Source of the DNA: CAVSPO01 sp963730005
GTDB lineage: Bacteria; Actinomycetota; Actinomycetes; Propionibacteriales; Propionibacteriaceae
Length of the DNA: 64,000 nucleotides
Direction of reading: 5' to 3'
Assembly (NCBI GenBank): GCA_963730005.1
Contig: CAVSPO010000023.1
Coordinates: 62,001-126,000 of the forward strand
Shown: positions 8,996 to 17,581 of the stretch, piece by piece
Layout of the letters: every line of letters begins with the position of its first letter
How positions within the stretch are numbered: the first letter of the stretch is position 1
Made by a program: the position numbers and the translations under genes
The notes under the pieces: model-generated
Told to the model about the DNA's origin: nothing
The model's input: only the letters and a program-made list of their open reading frames with translations
Databases searched by the model: none

Positions 8996-9886
8996 TCAGA
9001 AAGCCGGTGTGATTCGTTCGCCCGTGACCGTTCCTCCCTCGGGATTCAAGTGTGCCGCCCGGATTTCTGCCACCTGCATGGGAGCAGGATCCAGGCCCAC
9101 CGCGGCGAGCATGCCCGGCAGCACCGGACGGTGGCCACACGCGGCCAGGGGCATCCCCAGCTCGAGGCACTGTCGTCGCAGCAGCTGCATCGTCAGTGCC
9201 ACTCGTTGCGGCTCGGCGGCGGCGCCCTCTTCGGACAGTTCGAAGTAGCGCTGCAGCGGTCGCTCGGCAGCCTCGGCGAACGGCCGGAAGGTGTCCACAC
9301 AGCGCGTGGACGACGAACTGGCCACCAACTGGACGCCAAAGGCGGCCAGCACCGACGTCACCAGCGCCGCGGACTGGCGTCGTCCGCGCTCTGTGAGCCG
9401 ACGGTCACTGTCGCGGCCGGCCCAGCTGCGCCGCCGCATCGCCTTGGCGTGCCGCACCACCAGGAACGGGATGGTCTCGGGCGTCGCGCAGGCCCGTTGC
9501 AGCACCGCGACCTCGTCCGGGTAGCTGAGCCGGCGCTGGGCGTCCTCGGTGCTGAGCCATACCAGCCGGTCGACCTCACGCTCGTCGGTGACGGCGACCG
9601 CGCCGGTGCATGCGTCGCGCACCTCGACTCCCCGCCACCAGTTGACTGTCTTGGGGACGCCTTCGACGGCGTAGGAGGTGGTGCCCAGCGGGGCTCGCAG
9701 CACGATGGACAGGCCGGTCTCCTCACGCACCTCGCGCACAGCGGTAGCCGGCAGCGGCTCGTCGGCCCGGGGTTTGCCCTTGGGCAAGGTCCAGTCGTCG
9801 TAGGCCGGGCGATGCACCACCAGCACTCGTCGCCGCTGCTCGGCGCCCCGCAGCAGCACGGCACCACCAGCGGTCAGCCCCTTCAT
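8996..9886 (-). CDS. Nudix hydrolase fused to histidine phosphatase (MutT1-like)
   Basis: About 296 residues in two domains. The N-terminal Nudix box GKPRADE..REVREETGL keeps every catalytic position. The C-terminal domain opens with VVRHAKAMRR, the RHG-type motif of SixA-like histidine phosphatases. This architecture is that of mycobacterial MutT1, which acts on 8-oxo-dGTP/GDP and diadenosine polyphosphates. The chosen ATG (MKGLTAGG) gives an ATGA overlap with the ppk stop; an in-frame start 36 bases earlier at 9922 is possible but would overlap ppk more. The ppk-mutT1 order matches the mycobacterial neighbourhood, suggesting a role in polyphosphate/nucleotide housekeeping. Confidence 0.88.
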   Translation of the reverse strand: MKGLTAGGAVLLRGAEQRRRVLVVHRPAYDDWTLPKGKPRADEPLPATAVREVREETGLSIVLRAPLGTTSYAVEGVPKTVNWWRGVEVRDACTGAVAVTDEREVDRLVWLSTEDAQRRLSYPDEVAVLQRACATPETIPFLVVRHAKAMRRRSWAGRDSDRRLTERGRRQSAALVTSVLAAFGVQLVASSSSTRCVDTFRPFAEAAERPLQRYFELSEEGAAAEPQRVALTMQLLRRQCLELGMPLAACGHRPVLPGMLAAVGLDPAPMQVAEIRAAHLNPEGGTVTGERITPAF

Positions 9887-11988
9887 TTCGGCCTGCGATG
9901 GCGGGACTGCTCGATCAGGCACGCCTGCAGGTCACGCAGCGGCGTGCCGTCGTCGGCGTGGATCCGAGGCGTCCAGTCCTGGTCGTGCAGCCTCCAGGTG
10001 ACGGTACCCGGGTCGAAAGCAAGGTCGAACAGGCGGGTGATCTGTTCGATGTGCGCCGGGTTGTTGATCGAGATGATCGTCTCGACGCGGCGATCAAGGT
10101 TGCGGTGCATCAGGTCGGCCGAACCGATGCCCACCCGGGTCTGACCGCCATTCGCGAACCAGAAGAGCCTGCTGTGCTCAAGGAAGCGACCCAGGATGCT
10201 GATCACCCGGATGTTCTCGCTCAGGCCTGGAATGCCCGGCTTGATCGCGCAGATGCCGCGGACCCACAGGTCCACCGGGACGCCGGCTTGGCTCGCGCGG
10301 TAGAAGGCGTCGATCACGGCCTCGTCCACCAGCGAGTTGACCTTGATCCGGATGCCGGCCGGAAGACCCTTGGCCTTGTTGGCAATCTCGTTGTCGATCT
10401 GTTTGAGCAGGCCGGAGCGGACGCCGTCAGGTGCCACCATCAGGCGCCGGTAGGAGGTCTCCCGGCCCATCCCGGACAGGTGGTTGAAGAGTCTCGCCAC
10501 GTCGTCGGTGACGATGGGGTTGCTGGTCAGCAGCCCCATGTCCTCGTACATTCGCGCCGTCTTGGGGTGGTAGTTGCCGGTGCCGATGTGGGCGTAGCGA
10601 CGTAGCCCGTCAGCCTCCTCGCGCACCACCAGAATCAGCTTGCAGTGGGTCTTCAGCCCCACCATGCCGTAGACGACGTGGACGCCGTACTTCTCCATCT
10701 TGCGGGCCCAGGCGATGTTTGCGGTCTCATCGAAGCGAGCCTTGATCTCCACCACCGCCAGCACCTGTTTGCCGGCCATCGCGGCCTCGATCAGGGCGTC
10801 GACGATGGGGGAATCGCCGCTGGTGCGGTAGAGCGTCTGTTTGATGGCGAGCACGTGGGGGTCGGCGGCGGCCTGCTCCACGAACCGCTGCACGCTGGTG
10901 GCGAAAGAGTCGTAGGGGTGGTGCAGCAGCACGTCCCGACGCTTGATCGCACCGAAGATGTCGGCGGCTCGGCTGGTCTCCACCTCGGCCAGATGGGGAT
11001 GGGTCTTGGGCAGGAAGTTCGGGTACTTGAGGTCTTCCCGGTTGCTGCTGGTCAGTTTGAACAGGGCGGTCAGGTCAAGCGGCGGGGGCAGTTTGAAGAC
11101 CTCTTTGGCGGTGACGCCCAGCTCTTCGACCAGAAGTTGCAACATGTGTTCGTCGATGGTCTCCTCGACCTCCAGCCGCACCGGGGGTCGGCCCACCTTG
11201 CGTCGCAACAGCTCCTTCTCCAGCGCGAACAGCAGGTTCTCGGCGTCGTCCTCCTCGACCTCGATGTCCTCGTTGCGGGTGACCCGGAACGTGGTGTGCT
11301 GCAGCACCTGCATACCGGAGAACAACTCGTCCAGGTGGCGGGTGATCACCTCTTCCAGCGGCAGGTAGCGGCCCTCGCCAAGTTCCACGAACCGGGACAG
11401 GATGGTCGGGATCTTGACCCGGGCGAACTGACGGGCTCCGCTGCTCGGGTTGCGCAACAGCACCGCCAGGTTCAGCGAAAGTCCGGAAATGTAGGGGAAG
11501 GGGTGGCTGGGGTCGACGGCCAGCGGCGTCAACACAGGGAAGATGCGATCGGCGAACAACTCGTGCATGGTGTTCTGTTCGTCCAGGCAGAGCTGGTCCC
11601 AGGTCAGGATCTCGATGCCGTTGCTGGCCATCTCGGGCCGGATCTGCTCCCGGAACACCTGGGCCTGCTCGTTCACCAGTTCGTGGGCGCGGGCCAGGAT
11701 GGCGTCGTGCACCTCGCGAGGACGCATCCCGTTGACACTCGGGACCGCCACTCCGGCATCGATCCGGCGCTTCAACCCGGCCACCCGCACCATGAAGAAC
11801 TCGTCCAGGTTCGACGAGAAGATGGCTGTGAAATTGGCGCGCTCCAGCAGCGGGACCCGGGGGGAGTCCTTGGCCAGGTCGAGCACCCGGTTGTTGAACG
11901 CCAACCAACTCTGTTCGCGCTCCCCGTAGCGGTCCGGCGGCAGCTCGGCCAGTTCGGCGACCGGCTGGGTGTCGGTGGTGTCGTCCAT
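9883..11988 (-). CDS. ppk: Polyphosphate kinase 1
   Basis: 701-residue PPK1, which reversibly polymerises the gamma-phosphate of ATP into polyphosphate. Family marks are SWLAFNNRVLDLA and NLDEFFMVRVAGL at the N-terminus, HHPYDSF in the middle, and YAHIGTGNYHPKTA containing the autophosphorylated histidine, with a second conserved stretch SADLMHRNLDRRVE near the end. Full length. It overlaps mshD by one base upstream and the Nudix gene by four bases downstream. Location next to pstSCAB points to coordinated phosphate uptake and storage. Confidence 0.96.
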   Translation of the reverse strand: MDDTTDTQPVAELAELPPDRYGEREQSWLAFNNRVLDLAKDSPRVPLLERANFTAIFSSNLDEFFMVRVAGLKRRIDAGVAVPSVNGMRPREVHDAILARAHELVNEQAQVFREQIRPEMASNGIEILTWDQLCLDEQNTMHELFADRIFPVLTPLAVDPSHPFPYISGLSLNLAVLLRNPSSGARQFARVKIPTILSRFVELGEGRYLPLEEVITRHLDELFSGMQVLQHTTFRVTRNEDIEVEEDDAENLLFALEKELLRRKVGRPPVRLEVEETIDEHMLQLLVEELGVTAKEVFKLPPPLDLTALFKLTSSNREDLKYPNFLPKTHPHLAEVETSRAADIFGAIKRRDVLLHHPYDSFATSVQRFVEQAAADPHVLAIKQTLYRTSGDSPIVDALIEAAMAGKQVLAVVEIKARFDETANIAWARKMEKYGVHVVYGMVGLKTHCKLILVVREEADGLRRYAHIGTGNYHPKTARMYEDMGLLTSNPIVTDDVARLFNHLSGMGRETSYRRLMVAPDGVRSGLLKQIDNEIANKAKGLPAGIRIKVNSLVDEAVIDAFYRASQAGVPVDLWVRGICAIKPGIPGLSENIRVISILGRFLEHSRLFWFANGGQTRVGIGSADLMHRNLDRRVETIISINNPAHIEQITRLFDLAFDPGTVTWRLHDQDWTPRIHADDGTPLRDLQACLIEQSRHRRPK

Positions 11989-12914
11989 CAGTGGGATCCT
12001 CCAGGTCGGGGGTGTCGGGCTGTGTAGGACAGGTCGCGGTTGACCACCGAGAAGCCGTTGGCCGAGTACAACTGCACAGCCCGCTGCTCGCTGGCCTCGA
12101 CGTACAGCTGCACCCGGCGCACGCCCCGGTCGCTCAGGTGGCGCAGGCCCGCGGCCAGCAGGTGTCGGCCGAGGCCCCGGCCGCCCATCTCGGGCAACAC
12201 CCCGATCACGTACACCTCGCCGAGCGCAGGGCCATCGGGGTGGTCCTGGTCCGGTGTCACCTTTGTCCAGTGAAATCCGACCAGACGGCCCGCCCCGTCG
12301 CGGGCCAGCAGCAGCCCCGCGGCGTCGAACCAGGCCAGCTGCATCCGTTGTCTGACGTCGCCGGCACTCATCGCGCCCTGTTCGGGGTGATGTGCGAAGG
12401 CCTGTCGGTTGACGCTCACCAGTTCGTCAACGGCTCGATCAATGTCGGGTTCGTCGGCCAACGAGGCGACGCTGAAGCCCGGGACCTGCGGGACGGTTTC
12501 CAGCCCGTCGAGGTCGCGGGCCATGATCAGCAGCTCACGGGTCACCGACCATCCGAGCGCGGCTGCCAGCGCCTGGGCAGCCGGTGTGTTGCCGAAAGAC
12601 CACCAGGTTGCGTCCGGTGCGGCTGCCAGCACTGCGTCGACCAACTCCCGGCCGACACCCCGGCGCCTGGCCGCCGGGGCCACCACCAGCTGAGCCGTGG
12701 CGCCCTGGGGGTCAAGTTGGGCGTAGCCCACGATCTGTTCGTCGACGGTGGCGACCCAGTGTCGTGCCGGGTGCAGGGCCGTTGGCGCCAGCGCCAGCAT
12801 GGCGGCTTCGTTCAACGGCTGCACCCCGTCGGCCTGGGCGGCCTGCTCAGCAAGCACCTCGATGGCCGCGCGCTGGCGGGTATCGAGGTGGACGCTGGTC
12901 ACGGTTGCTGTCAC
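11988..12914 (-). CDS. mshD: Mycothiol synthase (tandem GNAT acetyltransferase)
   Basis: 308 residues, matching MshD, which transfers acetyl from acetyl-CoA to Cys-GlcN-Ins in the last step of mycothiol synthesis. Two GNAT repeats are visible. The N-terminal one contains VVAPAARRRGVGRELVD; the C-terminal one has the acetyl-CoA loop EMGGRGLGRHLLAAGL and YSANGFSVVNRD. The GTG start lies behind GGAGG, which overlaps the stop of the upstream regulator. The gene marks the organism as a mycothiol user. The regulator-mshD pair has the same order as glnR-mshD in mycobacteria. Confidence 0.9.
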   Translation of the reverse strand: MTATVTSVHLDTRQRAAIEVLAEQAAQADGVQPLNEAAMLALAPTALHPARHWVATVDEQIVGYAQLDPQGATAQLVVAPAARRRGVGRELVDAVLAAAPDATWWSFGNTPAAQALAAALGWSVTRELLIMARDLDGLETVPQVPGFSVASLADEPDIDRAVDELVSVNRQAFAHHPEQGAMSAGDVRQRMQLAWFDAAGLLLARDGAGRLVGFHWTKVTPDQDHPDGPALGEVYVIGVLPEMGGRGLGRHLLAAGLRHLSDRGVRRVQLYVEASEQRAVQLYSANGFSVVNRDLSYTARHPRPGGSH

Positions 12915-12922
12915 CGGGCCTC

Positions 12923-13576
12923 CTACTTGATCTGGAAGCGGTAACCGACGTTGCGCACTGTGCCTATCAGATGGTCGAACTCGGGGCCCAGTTTCGCGCG
13001 CAGTCGTCGGATGTGGACATCAACGGTTCGTGAGCCGCCGAAATAATCGTATCCCCATACCTCGCTGAGCAGTTGTTCGCGGGTCAGCACCCTCCCGGGG
13101 TGCTGGATCAGGAACTTGAGCAGCTCGAACTCGGTGTAGGTGAGGTCGAGTGGCGCACCTCCGGCGGTGGCCGTGTAGGCGCCCTCGTCGATCTGGACGG
13201 GGCCCTGGCTGATCAGGGTGGTGGCCCTCGCGGCCTCCAGCAGCAGCCGGATTCGCGCGTCGAACTCGGCCGGTGCCGCGGATTCGAGGACGAAGTCGTC
13301 CAGCCGCCAGTCCGCCGACAAAGCGGACAAGGCGTCCAAAGGCACCAGCAGCAGGACCGGGTGGTGGCTGAGGACCGACCTGATCCAGCGGCAGGCGCTG
13401 CGTGCTGCCGCGAGGTCAGCGCGGCCGTCAACGAGCACGACCTCGGCGTCGACGCCTTCGTCAGGGGCAAGGTCGGCGAGTGCGCAACGACGGGTGTCTT
13501 GGGGCAGCATCGCCAGGCCTGGGGGGGTCGGCAGCGCAGTGGCACCCGTGGGGGTGACGAAGAACACCTTTGCCAT
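12923..13576 (-). CDS. OmpR-family winged-helix regulator, GlnR-like with degenerate receiver
   Basis: 217 residues from an ATG placed six bases after GGAGG (a longer upstream frame lacks this signal). The C-terminal half is a clear OmpR/PhoB DNA-binding domain: LTYTEFELLKFLIQHPGRV, REQLLSEVWGYDYFGGSRTVDVHIRRLR, GTVRNVGYRF. The N-terminal half resembles a response-regulator receiver; an Asp in VLVDGRADL sits near the usual phosphorylation position, but the acidic pair at the start and the conserved late lysine are not evident. Adjacency to mshD is as for mycobacterial GlnR (Rv0818-Rv0819), the orphan nitrogen regulator. No sensor kinase is nearby. GlnR identity is inferred from fold plus synteny. 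Confidence 0.75.
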   Translation of the reverse strand: MAKVFFVTPTGATALPTPPGLAMLPQDTRRCALADLAPDEGVDAEVVLVDGRADLAAARSACRWIRSVLSHHPVLLLVPLDALSALSADWRLDDFVLESAAPAEFDARIRLLLEAARATTLISQGPVQIDEGAYTATAGGAPLDLTYTEFELLKFLIQHPGRVLTREQLLSEVWGYDYFGGSRTVDVHIRRLRAKLGPEFDHLIGTVRNVGYRFQIK

Positions 13577-13727
13577 GCCCCGCCTCCTTGTGTGCACCAG
13601 CAGGATAACGTGACCGTGCCTTCGTCCGGCCCGATGACCAGCCACCCGACGGGTGCCGGACGCCTCGGGGATACGATGCAGCGAGGCCCGGCGCCGGGCC
13701 AGTCCGTTTCCCAGTTTGGAGGCCGCA

Positions 13728-14120
13728 GTGGATCTGCAGTTTCGTCCCGATTTCGAGAAGGCCGGCGGCCTGATCACCGCCGTCACCGTCGACGCCGACA
13801 ATGGCGAGGTGTTGATGGTGGCATACATGAACGAGGAAGCCTTCCAACTGACGCTGGAAACTGGGAAGGTGCACTACTGGAGCCGCAGCCGCCAGCAGCT
13901 CTGGAAGAAGGGCGAGTCCAGCGGCAACATGCAGGAGCTCGTCGAGCTGCGGATCGACTGTGACCTGGACGCCGTGGTGGTGCGGGCCCGCCAGCAGGGG
14001 CCTGCCTGCCACGAGGGGTACAAGAGCTGCTTCTTCCGGACCGTGGCGGCCGACGGGTCCCTGCAGGTCAACGCTCAGCAGTTGATGACGCCCGAGCAGA
14101 TGTACGGGAGCACCAGATGA
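13728..14120 (+). CDS. hisI: Phosphoribosyl-AMP cyclohydrolase HisI
   Basis: 130 residues from a GTG six bases after TTTGGAGG (13715-13722). It opens the purine ring of phosphoribosyl-AMP in histidine synthesis. Diagnostic segments are MVAYMNEEAFQLT, VHYWSRSRQQLWKKGESSGN and DCDLDAVVVRARQQGPACH...SCFF, which includes the zinc-binding cysteines. There is no fused HisE domain. The stop overlaps hisG in ATGA, so the pair is coupled. A TACGAT hexamer near 13673 could be the -10 of a short-leader promoter. Confidence 0.94.
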   Translation: MDLQFRPDFEKAGGLITAVTVDADNGEVLMVAYMNEEAFQLTLETGKVHYWSRSRQQLWKKGESSGNMQELVELRIDCDLDAVVVRARQQGPACHEGYKSCFFRTVAADGSLQVNAQQLMTPEQMYGSTR

Positions 14121-14992
14121 GTGGCAAGCAGGTGTTGAGCCTCGGCCTGCCCAAGGGCAGCTTGCAGAGCGCCACCGTCGACCTGTTCGGCAAGGCGGGT
14201 TTCACGGTCACGGTGGGCAGTCGAAGCTACTTCCCGTCCATCGACGACCACGAGATCGAATGCATGCTGATCCGTCCGCAGGAGGCGTCCCGCTACGTCG
14301 AGAAGGGCCTGCTCGACCTTGCGGTTACCGGTTTCGACTGGATCCTCGGGCGCGACGTGGTCGAGGTGGCCGAGCTCGAGTACAGCAAGCAGCTGCGTCG
14401 CCCGGTGCGCTGGGTGGTGGCGGTTCCCGAGGACTCACCCATCCGCACCCTGGCCGACCTGAACGGCAAGCGGATCGCCACCGAGGCGGTGGAGCTGACC
14501 GAGAAGTTCCTGGCCGAGGAGGGCATCGACGCCGAGGTCGAGTTCAGCTGGGGAGCCACCGAGGTGAAGTGCCCGCAACTGGCCGATGCGATCGTCGACG
14601 TCACCGAGACCGGCAGTTCGCTGCGGGCCAACCACCTGCGCGTGGTGCACGAGATCCTGCAGTCCACCACCCGACTGATCGCCAGCCGGGCGGCGATGGC
14701 CGACGACTGGAAGCGCGGGAAGATCGAGGCGCTCACCATGCTGCTGCGGGCCGCGCTGCTGGCCGAGGGCAAGTCGCAGCTGATGCTCAACGTCGAGTTC
14801 GAGAACCTGGCGGCGGTTGAGGACGAGCTGCCGTCGCTGAAGAGCCCGACCGTGTCCCCACTGAGGCAGAAAGGCTGGTTCGCGGTCAGCACCATCGTGA
14901 ACTCCGCCCAGGTGCGGTACCTGATCCCCCGGCTGAAGGCACTCGGCGCCGAGGACATCATCGAGCTGCCACTGCGCAAGGTGGTCGAGTAG
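14117..14992 (+). CDS. hisG: ATP phosphoribosyltransferase, long form HisG
   Basis: 291-residue HisG, which condenses ATP with PRPP in the first committed step of histidine synthesis. Motifs include LGLPKGSLQSAT, the PRPP-binding region VDVTETGSSLRANHLRVV and, after residue 210, the C-terminal ACT-like domain SPTVSPLRQKGWFAVSTIV that allows histidine feedback in the long form. It is coupled to hisI by an ATGA overlap. A single hisI-hisG pair implies that the other his genes lie elsewhere. Confidence 0.95.
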   Translation: MSGKQVLSLGLPKGSLQSATVDLFGKAGFTVTVGSRSYFPSIDDHEIECMLIRPQEASRYVEKGLLDLAVTGFDWILGRDVVEVAELEYSKQLRRPVRWVVAVPEDSPIRTLADLNGKRIATEAVELTEKFLAEEGIDAEVEFSWGATEVKCPQLADAIVDVTETGSSLRANHLRVVHEILQSTTRLIASRAAMADDWKRGKIEALTMLLRAALLAEGKSQLMLNVEFENLAAVEDELPSLKSPTVSPLRQKGWFAVSTIVNSAQVRYLIPRLKALGAEDIIELPLRKVVE

Positions 14993-15030
14993 GACTGTGC
15001 TCGGGGTGGTGGCGCCCCGCCGCAGCGACG

Positions 15031-15110
15031 GACCCGTCAGGCAAATTCGGCCCCCGTCAGGCCAATTCGGCCCCCGTCAGGCCAATTCGGCCCCCGTCAG
15101 GCCAATTCGG
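15031..15110. repeat. Four 20-bp tandem repeats derived from the dtd 3' end
   Basis: Four head-to-tail copies with a 20-base period (core GTCAGGCCAATTCGG; the first copy has CAA in place of CCA). The copy nearest the gene holds the last codons of dtd (AELA plus TGA on the minus strand). The other three repeat that gene end beyond the stop. Confidence 0.9.
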
Positions 15111-15534
15111 CACTGTCCAGCAGGACGGTGAAGGGTCCGTCGTTGCACAACTCGACTGCCATCTCCGCACCGAAACGCCCAGTCTCGACGTGCGCTCCCA
15201 GCGCGCGCAGGGCCGCGACGTAGGCGTCGAACAGCGGCTCGCCGACCTCGCCGGGGGCAGCCGCGCTCCAGCTGGGCCGCCGGCCCTTGCGACAGTTGGC
15301 GTACAGGGTGAACTGGCTCACCGCCAGGACGGGGGCGTCGACGTCGGAGCAGGAGCGCTCCTCGGACAGGATGCGCAGGTCCCAGGTCTTGCGCGCCAGC
15401 TTCTCGACCACCGACCGGTCGTCGTCGCGGGCGATGCCCACCAGTGCCACCAGTCCCGGGCGCGGCAGTTGACCGATCACCTCGCCGGCCACACTGACCC
15501 GGCCCCAGGTAGCTCTCTGCAACAGCACTCTCAC
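15097..15534 (-). CDS. dtd: D-aminoacyl-tRNA deacylase
   Basis: 145 residues from a GTG start that overlaps the upstream stop as GTGA. Dtd hydrolyses D-aminoacyl and mischarged glycyl-tRNAs. The two active-site motifs are present: SQFTLYANCRKGRRPSW and NDGPFTVLLD. Full family length. It is the last gene of a four-gene coupled operon with an acyltransferase and a hydrolase to which it has no obvious functional tie. Its final codons lie inside the tandem repeat at 15031-15110. Confidence 0.94.
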   Translation of the reverse strand: MRVLLQRATWGRVSVAGEVIGQLPRPGLVALVGIARDDDRSVVEKLARKTWDLRILSEERSCSDVDAPVLAVSQFTLYANCRKGRRPSWSAAAPGEVGEPLFDAYVAALRALGAHVETGRFGAEMAVELCNDGPFTVLLDSAELA

Positions 15535-16205
15535 AGATCCATCCTCTTGCTCAGTTCGTGTTTGACCTCGGCCCGCCGGAACACCAGCGCCAGCGCCAGC
15601 ATGATGGCCCCCACCGCGACGCTGATCGCCGAGGGGATCGGGTTGTAGACCCAGCCGAAGATCAGGAACAGGCCGGGGGACAGTCCGATCAGCGCTGAGA
15701 GCGCCGCGTACAGGATGTAGTCCCCGACGTGCAGGCGCACCACGCGAACCGCGATCAGGATGCCGACGATGGCGAAGATGCACATCACCGGGATCACGAT
15801 GGTGGTCGACCAGCCCCGCCAACCTCCGAGGTGGTCGGCGTAGGCGCACAGCCCCGACGTCACCACCAACAGGTAGCTGACGTTCTTGGCGATGTTGCGG
15901 CGCTTGCGGACGATGATGATCACCACCACCCACATGCTGGCCAGCCCGAACCACACCCAGCGCAACGCGGTCATCGGCTGCTCGGGGAACACCAGACGCT
16001 GCAGCCCCATGGAAACGACGATCACGAGCAACGAGGCCCACAGCAGGATCCGCCTGATCCGGTTCCGGTTGAACCGCAGCGGCAGGTGCGGCAGCGGGTT
16101 CGGCTCGGCGGGGGCTGAGCTGGTGTCCAGTGCCTGCCGGCAGAGGGGGCAGACGTCCCAGTCGCCGCGGACGTCGACGTCGCAGTTCGCGCAGTGCCGC
16201 ATCAT
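15531..16205 (-). CDS. Membrane protein with N-terminal zinc ribbon (DUF6320-like)
   Basis: 224 residues. The start (MMRHCANCDVDVRGDWDVCPLCRQ) forms a four-cysteine zinc ribbon. Several hydrophobic segments follow (ILLWASLLVIVVSMGL, WVWFGLASMWVVVIIIV, VSYLLVVTSGLCAYA, IVIPVMCIFAIVGILIAV and others), so this is a small polytopic membrane protein of unknown biochemical role. It resembles proteins of the DUF6320 type that I recall beside alcohol acetyltransferase and lipase genes, which is the context here. It overlaps both neighbours by four bases, arguing for stoichiometric production with the acyltransferase. Confidence 0.75.
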   Translation of the reverse strand: MMRHCANCDVDVRGDWDVCPLCRQALDTSSAPAEPNPLPHLPLRFNRNRIRRILLWASLLVIVVSMGLQRLVFPEQPMTALRWVWFGLASMWVVVIIIVRKRRNIAKNVSYLLVVTSGLCAYADHLGGWRGWSTTIVIPVMCIFAIVGILIAVRVVRLHVGDYILYAALSALIGLSPGLFLIFGWVYNPIPSAISVAVGAIMLALALVFRRAEVKHELSKRMDL

Positions 16206-17581
16206 CGCACCCCCGCCAGGTCTTCCTGCCGCACCCGATTGGCGGCGACGGTCACAGCCAGCCCCAATTCCTGCAGCACCTCGATGAACCGGGCCTCGAC
16301 GTCGGTCTCGATGTAGGGCGAGGTGAAGCTGATGGTCAACAGGTCGCCGTGGCTGACGGTTGCGAACTGGGGGCGCACCGTGGACGTCATCAGGTAGACC
16401 GCGCCCACGTGGGGGTCTACGTCGGGGGGCAGCTGAAACCGGCCCACGTTGCTGATGGACATGCTCTTGCTGCGGTTGGACGCCCAGTTGATGGACTGCA
16501 GCACCAGGTCCTTCAACGGACGGACGATCACTCGCATCAACGGATTGAGCTCGTAACTCACGAGCTTGCGCAACTTGTGTGCCAGGCCGTCGGGGCTGAT
16601 CTGGGCTTTCAACTGCTGGTCGAACGACTCGCAGATCGAAGCCAGGGAGTCATCGTCGTTCTCACCATAGGAATACTCCAGCAGTGTGGTGGCGAAGAAG
16701 TTGCGGGCCGAGGTGGACGGGAAGAACTGACGCAGGTTGACCGGCACCGAAACCGTGTAGTGACCTCGGGCGGGTGCGCCGTCGTCCACTCGGTGCGCGG
16801 CTTCGACGAACAGAGCCGCCAGCAGGATCGTCAGCGACACTTGGTGCCGTTTGGCGGCAGCCAGCGCTTCCCTGACGGACACCGTCACCTCGATGACCCG
16901 CAGCCGATCGTCGACGGTGCGGGTGCCCTTGAACTGCCAGACGCGCGAGGAGTGCTGCACAGGCCTGCGCTGGGGTGCGGCGGGTGGTGGGCTGGCTGCC
17001 ATCCGTTGCAGGTTGGCGGCTGCCTCGGCGAAGTCGGGTGCCGTGGTGCTTCCGGGGCGGAAGTAGTGGGCGAAGGAGTCGCCCTCCAGCCGGTGGCGGA
17101 CGCCCTTGCTGGCATCGGCCTCGGTGCGCTCGATCCCGGGGTGGCGTAGCCTGACGTACTCGGTCAGCAGGTCCTGGAAGAACCAGGCGGCGCCGGTGCC
17201 GTCGGACAACGGATGGAACACCTCCAGGATGATCCGGTGATGGTGGTGGGCCACCCGGAACAGCAACTCGCGCCGATCGAAGTGGTAGAGCTGGGCGCAC
17301 GGCCGGTGCTCGTCGGGCCGGACCTGGGGACGAAGGTCGCTGTCCTCGAGGTAGTACCAGAAGATGCCGCGACGCAGGACCGCGTGGTAAAGCACGTAGT
17401 CGTCGTAGACCTTGTCCAGGGCCAACTGCAGCAGGTGCGCGTCGACGGTCTCGAACATCTCCGCCGAGAACCGGAACACCTTGGTGTCGGAGTCGTTCAT
17501 CGCAGCCAGGAAGATGGTGGAGGCGTTGTCCAGGCGCACCCAGCGGCGTCGTTCCATCAGCGCGGGCCGGGGCAGCTTCAT
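16202..17581 (-). CDS. Condensation-domain-like acyltransferase (alcohol acetyltransferase / WS-DGAT type)
   Basis: 459 residues with the fold pattern of CoA-dependent acyltransferases of the condensation superfamily. The catalytic HxxxDG motif is visible in VFHPLSDGTGAAWFF near residue 127. A further conserved structural region is YTVSVPVNLRQFFPS with SISNVGRFQLP. Likely activity is transfer of an acyl group from acyl-CoA to an alcohol or similar hydroxyl acceptor; substrate unknown. Start and stop overlap the neighbouring genes by four bases each, with the hydrolase upstream and the zinc-ribbon membrane protein downstream, suggesting one lipid- or ester-related pathway. Confidence 0.72.
   Translation of the reverse strand: MKLPRPALMERRRWVRLDNASTIFLAAMNDSDTKVFRFSAEMFETVDAHLLQLALDKVYDDYVLYHAVLRRGIFWYYLEDSDLRPQVRPDEHRPCAQLYHFDRRELLFRVAHHHHRIILEVFHPLSDGTGAAWFFQDLLTEYVRLRHPGIERTEADASKGVRHRLEGDSFAHYFRPGSTTAPDFAEAAANLQRMAASPPPAAPQRRPVQHSSRVWQFKGTRTVDDRLRVIEVTVSVREALAAAKRHQVSLTILLAALFVEAAHRVDDGAPARGHYTVSVPVNLRQFFPSTSARNFFATTLLEYSYGENDDDSLASICESFDQQLKAQISPDGLAHKLRKLVSYELNPLMRVIVRPLKDLVLQSINWASNRSKSMSISNVGRFQLPPDVDPHVGAVYLMTSTVRPQFATVSHGDLLTISFTSPYIETDVEARFIEVLQELGLAVTVAANRVRQEDLAGVR

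Noticed and set aside
15031..15110. CRISPR-like array
   Set aside because: The 20-bp units are directly adjacent without spacers and derive from the end of dtd.
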